The notes beneath the pieces were generated by a model. It saw only the letters and a list, made by a program, of their open reading frames with translations. It ran no database searches and was not told where the DNA came from. This document shows, piece after piece, positions 59,986-64,000 of a DNA stretch of 64,000 bases (positions within the stretch are counted from its first letter, which is position 1; every line of letters begins with the position of its first letter). Both the position numbers and the translations under genes were made by a program. The stretch is from DASVCN01 sp040905665 (GTDB taxonomy: Bacteria > Deinococcota > Deinococci > Deinococcales > Trueperaceae), in the NCBI GenBank assembly GCA_040905665.1, contig JBBDRD010000041.1, positions 62,001 to 126,000 of the forward strand, in the 5' to 3' direction.

Positions 59986-61498
59986 CTTTGTTCATCCTTT
60001 CCTTGCGCGACCGTCGCCAATTGGACAGCGCGGGCGCCAGCAGGAAGAGCACCACCAGCGCGATGAGGACTTGCGACAGCGTGTTGTCGAACAGCCTGAG
60101 CGCCGGCACGGCGTAGGCCTGGCCCAAGAGCATGGTGGTGACGAACCCGGTTTCGGCGATGGGACCAAGGATCAGCCCCAGCACGATCGGGGCAGGGTGA
60201 AAGCCCAGCTCCTTGAGCAGATAGGCGGCGAGGCCGAGGACGACCATGATGATCACGTCGGTGGTGTTATTCCGCAGAGCAAAGGATCCGAAGATCGTCA
60301 TCAGGGCGATAGTGGGGACCAGGAAGTAGGCGGGTACTCGCACCACCGCGCGGTATATCCAGGTTCCCGCCAGCAAGCCGATGGGAAGTAGCAGCAGGGC
60401 GGCGAGTCCCATCGAGAGGATGAAACCGTAGGTCATCGTGCCGCTCACGGTGAACAGCTCCGCCCCGGGCCGCAGGCCGTGCATGAGCAGCACGCCTAGG
60501 ATGAGCGCATCGGGCGGCGCGCCGGGAATTCCCAGCGTGAGTAGCGGCACCATGCTGCCTGCAACCGTGACGTTGTTCGCCGCCTCGCTGGCCACCAAAC
60601 CCTCGACCTCACCCTTGCCGTAGCGTTCCGGGTGCTTCGAGTAACGTTTCGCCTCGTTGTAGGAAACCAGGCCGGCGATGTTCCCACCCGCGCCGGGCAC
60701 GATCGAGACTATTTCACCGATGATGCAGGAGCGTAGCAGGTTGCCTGGCATCGACAGGACTCGTTTGATCATCCCAAATGTTCCGCCGCTCCTGCGGACC
60801 GATTCGGTGGCTTGCGCCAGCGCCGCCTTACCCGTGCCTGCCATGCTGAGCAGTTCCGGGATGGCGAACATACCGATGAGCGCAACGACCAGGTGAACGC
60901 CGCCCTGCAGCGCCGGCAGGCCGAAGCCAAAACGGGACTCTCCGCCCAACGGGGCGATTCCGATAAGGCTGATGAGCACGCCGATCACGCCGCCGGCCAT
61001 GCCCTTGAGAAGCGGGCCCTCCGACAGGCTGCCGATCAGGGTGAGGCCAAGGATGGCGATCCAGAAGTATTCGGCCGGACCGAAGCGCAAGGCGAACTGC
61101 GCCAACGGCGGCGCCAGGAACAGCAGGGCGCCAACGCCGAAGAGTCCGCCGATGGTCGAGGCGACGGTAGCGGCGGTGATGGCGTCCTCCGCTTCGCCTT
61201 TCTTGGCCATCGGGTAACCCTCGAAGGTGGTGGCGATGGAGGAGGGCGTTCCCGGGGTATTCACCAAGATGGCGGCAAAGGCGCCGCCGTAAATAGCGCC
61301 CATGTAGACGGCGCCCAGTGCCACGAGGCCGTGCAGCGGGTCCATCGCGAAGGTGAAGGGCAAGAGTACGGCCAGCGCCATGGTGGCCGAGAGTCCCGGC
61401 ATTGCGCCAACCACCAGGCCCAAGGCCGTGCCCCCTATGGCAAGCAGAAGCGGATACGGTTGCAAAATTTGGGAGAGCGCGGAAAGCATGATATCCAC
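59975..61498 (-). CDS. tctA: Tripartite tricarboxylate transporter large membrane subunit (TctA)
   Basis: A protein of 507 residues with about twelve membrane segments. LAIGGTALGLVVGAMPGLSA and GAIYGGAFAAILVNTPGTPS near the start, and the matching SIVPGAGGNIAGLVSYNEAK with LLTLGIPGAPPDALILGVLL in the second half, are the two repeated signature loops. TctA is the permease that moves carboxylates such as citrate or tartrate with a cation gradient. It starts with GTG at 61498, after a hairpin in the gap from tctC. Confidence 0.93.
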   Translation of the reverse strand: MDIMLSALSQILQPYPLLLAIGGTALGLVVGAMPGLSATMALAVLLPFTFAMDPLHGLVALGAVYMGAIYGGAFAAILVNTPGTPSSIATTFEGYPMAKKGEAEDAITAATVASTIGGLFGVGALLFLAPPLAQFALRFGPAEYFWIAILGLTLIGSLSEGPLLKGMAGGVIGVLISLIGIAPLGGESRFGFGLPALQGGVHLVVALIGMFAIPELLSMAGTGKAALAQATESVRRSGGTFGMIKRVLSMPGNLLRSCIIGEIVSIVPGAGGNIAGLVSYNEAKRYSKHPERYGKGEVEGLVASEAANNVTVAGSMVPLLTLGIPGAPPDALILGVLLMHGLRPGAELFTVSGTMTYGFILSMGLAALLLLPIGLLAGTWIYRAVVRVPAYFLVPTIALMTIFGSFALRNNTTDVIIMVVLGLAAYLLKELGFHPAPIVLGLILGPIAETGFVTTMLLGQAYAVPALRLFDNTLSQVLIALVVLFLLAPALSNWRRSRKERMNKGGA

Positions 61499-61633
61499 AG
61501 TCGGTAGCTACTCCAGTTGGGCTTGTAGGAAGGCAGGGGGCCGAGAGTTGCTCATGGGCGGCGCGGGTTCAACGCCGGAATCGACGGTTGGCGCCAGAAT
61601 ACCCTTGAGCTGCTGCTGCGCCCTCAGTTAGAA

Positions 61634-61674
61634 GGCTCCCGCCCCGGTTCCGCAATGGTTCCGGGGTGGGAGCC
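61634..61674 (-). terminator. Hairpin between tctC and tctA, partial terminator or mRNA-stabilising element
   Basis: GGCTCCCGCCCCGG (61634-61647) pairs with CCGGGGTGGGAGCC (61661-61674) with one G-T mismatch, around a 13-base loop. On the coding strand the stem is followed by TTCT rather than a long T run. It would let some transcripts end after tctC, giving more binding protein than membrane subunits. Confidence 0.65.
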
Positions 61675-61701
61675 CTGCATCAAAGGCTCAAGCAGATGCG
61701 G

Positions 61702-62640
61702 TTACCTCAGGTCTTCAAGGATTCGGCTGTAGGTCTCCTCGGTCTCCTGAAGCAGCTGGGTCGCTTCCTCACCAGTGATGTTGGTGACTACGAAGCCCAA
61801 CTCCTCCTGCTCGTCGGCGATTCGACTTCCGGCTTCAACGAAGGCGTCACGCAGCGTCTGCACCACATCTTCGGGCGTGCCCTGAGCCACGGCTACACCC
61901 CGGTAGGCCCCAGAAAGATTCTCGAAGCCCAACTCCTCGAAGGTCGGCGTGTCCTGCATGAACGATGCGCGCTCCGATCCGGCGATGGCCAGTGGCCGCA
62001 CCTGGTCGGCATACTGAGCCGCCACCGTCGAGTAGTTCATGAGGGCTCCGACGTGACCACCGAGCAGCGCGGGCACGGCCGACCCGGTGCCGGTAAACGG
62101 CACGTAGGTAATCTGAACATCCGCCTGGTCGGCCAGGAGCATGGTGTCGATGTGGTTCACGGTGGCAGTTCCGCTACCGCCCATCGTCACGGCGCCCGGG
62201 TTCTCGCGGGCGAAAGCCAGCAGGTCGTCGAGAGTTTCGAAGGGGCTGTCCTCACGAACGAGGACGACGCTGGGGGTGAACTGGAAGATGGTGAGGATTT
62301 CGAAACCGTAGGTATCGAAACCGGCGTTGGCGCGCTCCATCGGCTGGGTAACGATATGCGGAAGGTTGATGCCGATCACCGAATAGCCCTCGGTATCGGG
62401 GTTGCGCTGGAAGTTGCTCCAGGCAACCGCACCGCCCCCGCCAGCCTGATTGGTGATGGTTACCCTAACGCCCAGGATCTCCTCGAGGTGTTCCTGCTGC
62501 AGGCGAGCGGTTATATCCGACTCACCACCGGGGTCGAACGAAACGATGTAGTTGATGGGGCGCTCCGGAAACTGAGCCAAAGCGCTGGCGGTGAGCGCGA
62601 CAAACAGGATTATGATTCCTCTGATCAACCAGGTTCTCAT
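61702..62640 (-). CDS. tctC: Tripartite tricarboxylate transporter substrate-binding protein (TctC / Bug family)
   Basis: A protein of 312 residues from the ATG at 62640. The frame continues upstream, but only this start gives a clean signal peptide (IRGIIILFVALTASALAQ) and the usual mature start FPERPINYIVSFDPGGESDI. ITNQAGGGGAVAWSNF, VGALMNYSTVAAQYADQVRP and FENLSGAYRGVAVAQGTPED match Bug-type proteins that bind a carboxylate through two water-linked loops. It is the first gene of the tct operon. The ligand may be tartrate or malate. Confidence 0.9.
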   Translation of the reverse strand: MRTWLIRGIIILFVALTASALAQFPERPINYIVSFDPGGESDITARLQQEHLEEILGVRVTITNQAGGGGAVAWSNFQRNPDTEGYSVIGINLPHIVTQPMERANAGFDTYGFEILTIFQFTPSVVLVREDSPFETLDDLLAFARENPGAVTMGGSGTATVNHIDTMLLADQADVQITYVPFTGTGSAVPALLGGHVGALMNYSTVAAQYADQVRPLAIAGSERASFMQDTPTFEELGFENLSGAYRGVAVAQGTPEDVVQTLRDAFVEAGSRIADEQEELGFVVTNITGEEATQLLQETEETYSRILEDLR

Positions 62641-62981
62641 TAGCGTAAGACACCTTCCTCTTCGATAATTACAGTTGAACTCCTGGAGCCGCAGACCAGG
62701 AAGGCCGCTTGAGCCGCCCATGCCGCGGGATGTTGAGGACCGTAGGTACCGTTCGAGATCGAGCCGGTACACAATCCTCACCTGCTGTCTATCCACCACC
62801 TCCTGTCGAAGGCGAGCCGGCGGCTGATGCCGAGCTCGAATCCGCAAACAGGTGCTTCGTTCGCGATTTTGGTCACGCTACCTTGGGGGAAGGGGGGTGT
62901 CAAGCGAGCTGAGAGTTTGCTTTGACGGAGTACGACCTGGTTTAGCCTTGGCTACGACGGCAACGTGTGGCACCGCAGGAA
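62641..62981. other. Regulatory gap between the LysR gene and tctC
   Basis: This 341-base stretch has no convincing gene. On the minus strand TTGACA (62903-62898) and TAGCGT (62880-62875) are 17 bases apart and could start a long leader to tctC. An imperfect palindrome lies at 62746-62770. No terminator after the LysR gene was recognised. Confidence 0.4.
62746..62770. promoter_or_regulatory. Possible operator upstream of tctC
   Basis: GTACCG (62746-62751) and CGGTAC (62765-62770) form an inverted repeat with a 13-base centre that itself holds TCGA and TCGA-like halves. It lies about 110 bases before the tctC start, in the spacing range of LysR-type binding sites. Confidence 0.3.
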
Positions 62982-63896
62982 CTAGCCAGGTCCGTCCTCC
63001 GTAACGCTTAGAAAGTCCAGCAGGCGTCTGGTCGCCTGACTGCACAGTTCCCAATTCGGATGCAGCAGAGTCATGCTGCGGGTGAAGCCCGGCGCCGATA
63101 CCGAAAGCGCTCGCAGCTCACCTGCAGCAACCTCTCGCTGCACTGCCAGTCGCGAGATGAAGCCGGCGCCGAAGCCCTGGAGCACCGCCTCCTTGACGGC
63201 GTCGATGCCCGTTGCCTCCAGCGCCACCTTCACGCCGGGCACGGCGAGATGCATCCCTTCAATGGCCTGCTCGACAACCTCGCGGGTACCGGAACCTGCC
63301 TCACGCTGAACGATAGTCAAGCCCGGAAGATCTGCGGCTCCTACGGTTTCCCTGTCGGCCAACGGATGACTGGGCAGGACCGCCAGTACAATCTCGTCGT
63401 GAAACAACGTGCGCGACTCGAAGTCGAGGGGAACGGCCGGCACGGGACCTTCTACCAGGGCGAGGTCGGCATCGGCGCGTTGCAGCAGAGCCAGGGAGTC
63501 GAGGGAGTTTCGGGTGAGCAGCTGGAGTTCGAGTTGCGGGTGGCCGCGGTGGAAGTCGGCGAGTATCCGCGGCAGGAGGTAGACCGCCACCGTCATGCTC
63601 GCAGCTACTCGAATCGAGCCGCGCTGCCCGGCTCGAAGTCCGCGATTCCAACTGCGGGCGCCCTCGAGTGCGCGCACCAGCGCTTGGGCGTAGGGCAACA
63701 ACATGAGCCCGGCTTCCGTAAGTTCGACCCCATAGCGGCTTCGCCGGTAGAGCGGCTCTCCTACCGCTTCGGTAAGCCGCTTTAGTTGGGCCGATACGGC
63801 CGGCTGGCTGCGATGCCGCTCGAGGGCGGCGGCGCTAATGCTGCCATGCTTTGCCACGACGGCGAATGTCGTAAGTTGTTCCGCTTCGATTGCCAT
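62982..63896 (-). CDS. LysR-family transcriptional regulator
   Basis: A protein of 304 residues from the ATG at 63896, chosen because a strong promoter ends right there. The helix-turn-helix is TFAVVAKHGSISAAALERHR, then SQPAVSAQLKRLTEAVGEPL. The rest is the periplasmic-binding-like ligand domain with IRVAASMTVAVYLLPRILAD and GAADLPGLTIVQREAGSG. LysR proteins usually activate nearby genes when a ligand binds. The tct/tartrate operon downstream on the same strand is the likely target. Confidence 0.92.
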   Translation of the reverse strand: MAIEAEQLTTFAVVAKHGSISAAALERHRSQPAVSAQLKRLTEAVGEPLYRRSRYGVELTEAGLMLLPYAQALVRALEGARSWNRGLRAGQRGSIRVAASMTVAVYLLPRILADFHRGHPQLELQLLTRNSLDSLALLQRADADLALVEGPVPAVPLDFESRTLFHDEIVLAVLPSHPLADRETVGAADLPGLTIVQREAGSGTREVVEQAIEGMHLAVPGVKVALEATGIDAVKEAVLQGFGAGFISRLAVQREVAAGELRALSVSAPGFTRSMTLLHPNWELCSQATRRLLDFLSVTEDGPG

Positions 63897-63902
63897 AACC
63901 AT

Positions 63903-63931
63903 ATATAACGCGTGCTGATAACTAGGGTCAA
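63903..63931 (-). promoter_or_regulatory. Promoter of the LysR gene, leaderless
   Basis: On the minus strand TTGACC (63931-63926) and TTATAT (63908-63903) are 17 bases apart. The ATG at 63896 begins six bases after the -10 box, so the transcript should begin at the start codon. No Shine-Dalgarno sequence fits. Confidence 0.6.
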
Positions 63932-64000
63932 CGAACTCTATTTGCATTGATATCCAACTCGCGACTACGCTGAGTAGCCGTGCATCCACCAGCAACTCGC

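Noticed and set aside
1..64000. CRISPR arrays, tRNA and rRNA genes, intact insertion sequences
   Set aside because: No regularly spaced repeats, no tRNA cloverleaf consensus in the gaps read, and no transposase or integrase motifs were found.

Overview
This is a 64 kb window of high-GC bacterial DNA with dense coding on both strands. It contains no rRNA or tRNA that I could recognise, no CRISPR array and no intact transposase or integrase. Several features point to Deinococcota, perhaps a Truepera-like lineage. There is a protein of the kind annotated as 'quinate 5-dehydrogenase' in Deinococcus/Thermus genomes. There are SARP/BTAD-type regulators. Several genes have a TANNNT-type -10 box only 6-9 bases before the start codon, which is the leaderless-mRNA arrangement common in Deinococcus. 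The phylum call is an inference.

Region 1 (1-14.2 kb, housekeeping and regulation): a partial LexA-like repressor with a perfect palindromic operator, nitronate monooxygenase, surE, a CstR/CsoR-like thiol or metal sensor behind a SulP anion transporter, a family 2 glycosyltransferase, the quinate-dehydrogenase-like protein, a DUF2156 acyltransferase-like protein, a DEDDh exonuclease, a largely disordered protein and a giant SARP/AAA/TPR regulator.

Region 2 (14.3-22.1 kb): a three-gene envelope operon made of a secreted transglutaminase-fold protein lacking the catalytic Cys, a 1,511-residue secreted protein with PPC-like, discoidin-like and two vWA domains, and a CsgG-like lipoprotein.

Region 3 (22.3-34.4 kb, accessory/defence island): a RelE/HigB-type toxin with an Xre antitoxin, a P-loop kinase-like pseudogene whose middle 127 bp is inverted in place, a coupled pair of small unknown genes, a BTAD fragment, a YitT/YczE-like membrane protein, an MNT-HEPN toxin-antitoxin pair, and a type I restriction operon (hsdM-rhuM-hsdS-unknown-hsdR) preceded by the remains of a different hsdM. 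The unknown gene inside the operon looks frameshifted.

Region 4 (34.5-56.9 kb, carbohydrate use): a Gfo/Idh/MocA oxidoreductase with ThuA, a DUF624 membrane protein and a higBA-like pair. Then follows a co-directional locus of 12 genes: an ABC sugar transporter, a GH31/GH36-like glycosidase, a PhyH dioxygenase, a class II aldolase, a GH84 hexosaminidase, a ROK kinase, a double metallo-beta-lactamase-fold protein, a GH38 mannosidase, a SIS isomerase and a second GH38 mannosidase. A DeoR regulator precedes it. The enzyme set suggests import and breakdown of a mannose- and GlcNAc-containing glycan.

Region 5 (57.2-64 kb): a tartrate-type catabolic operon comprising a tripartite tricarboxylate transporter (tctC, tctA, tctB), a tartrate/D-malate dehydrogenase and a D-tartrate-dehydratase-like enolase superfamily enzyme, with a LysR regulator upstream.
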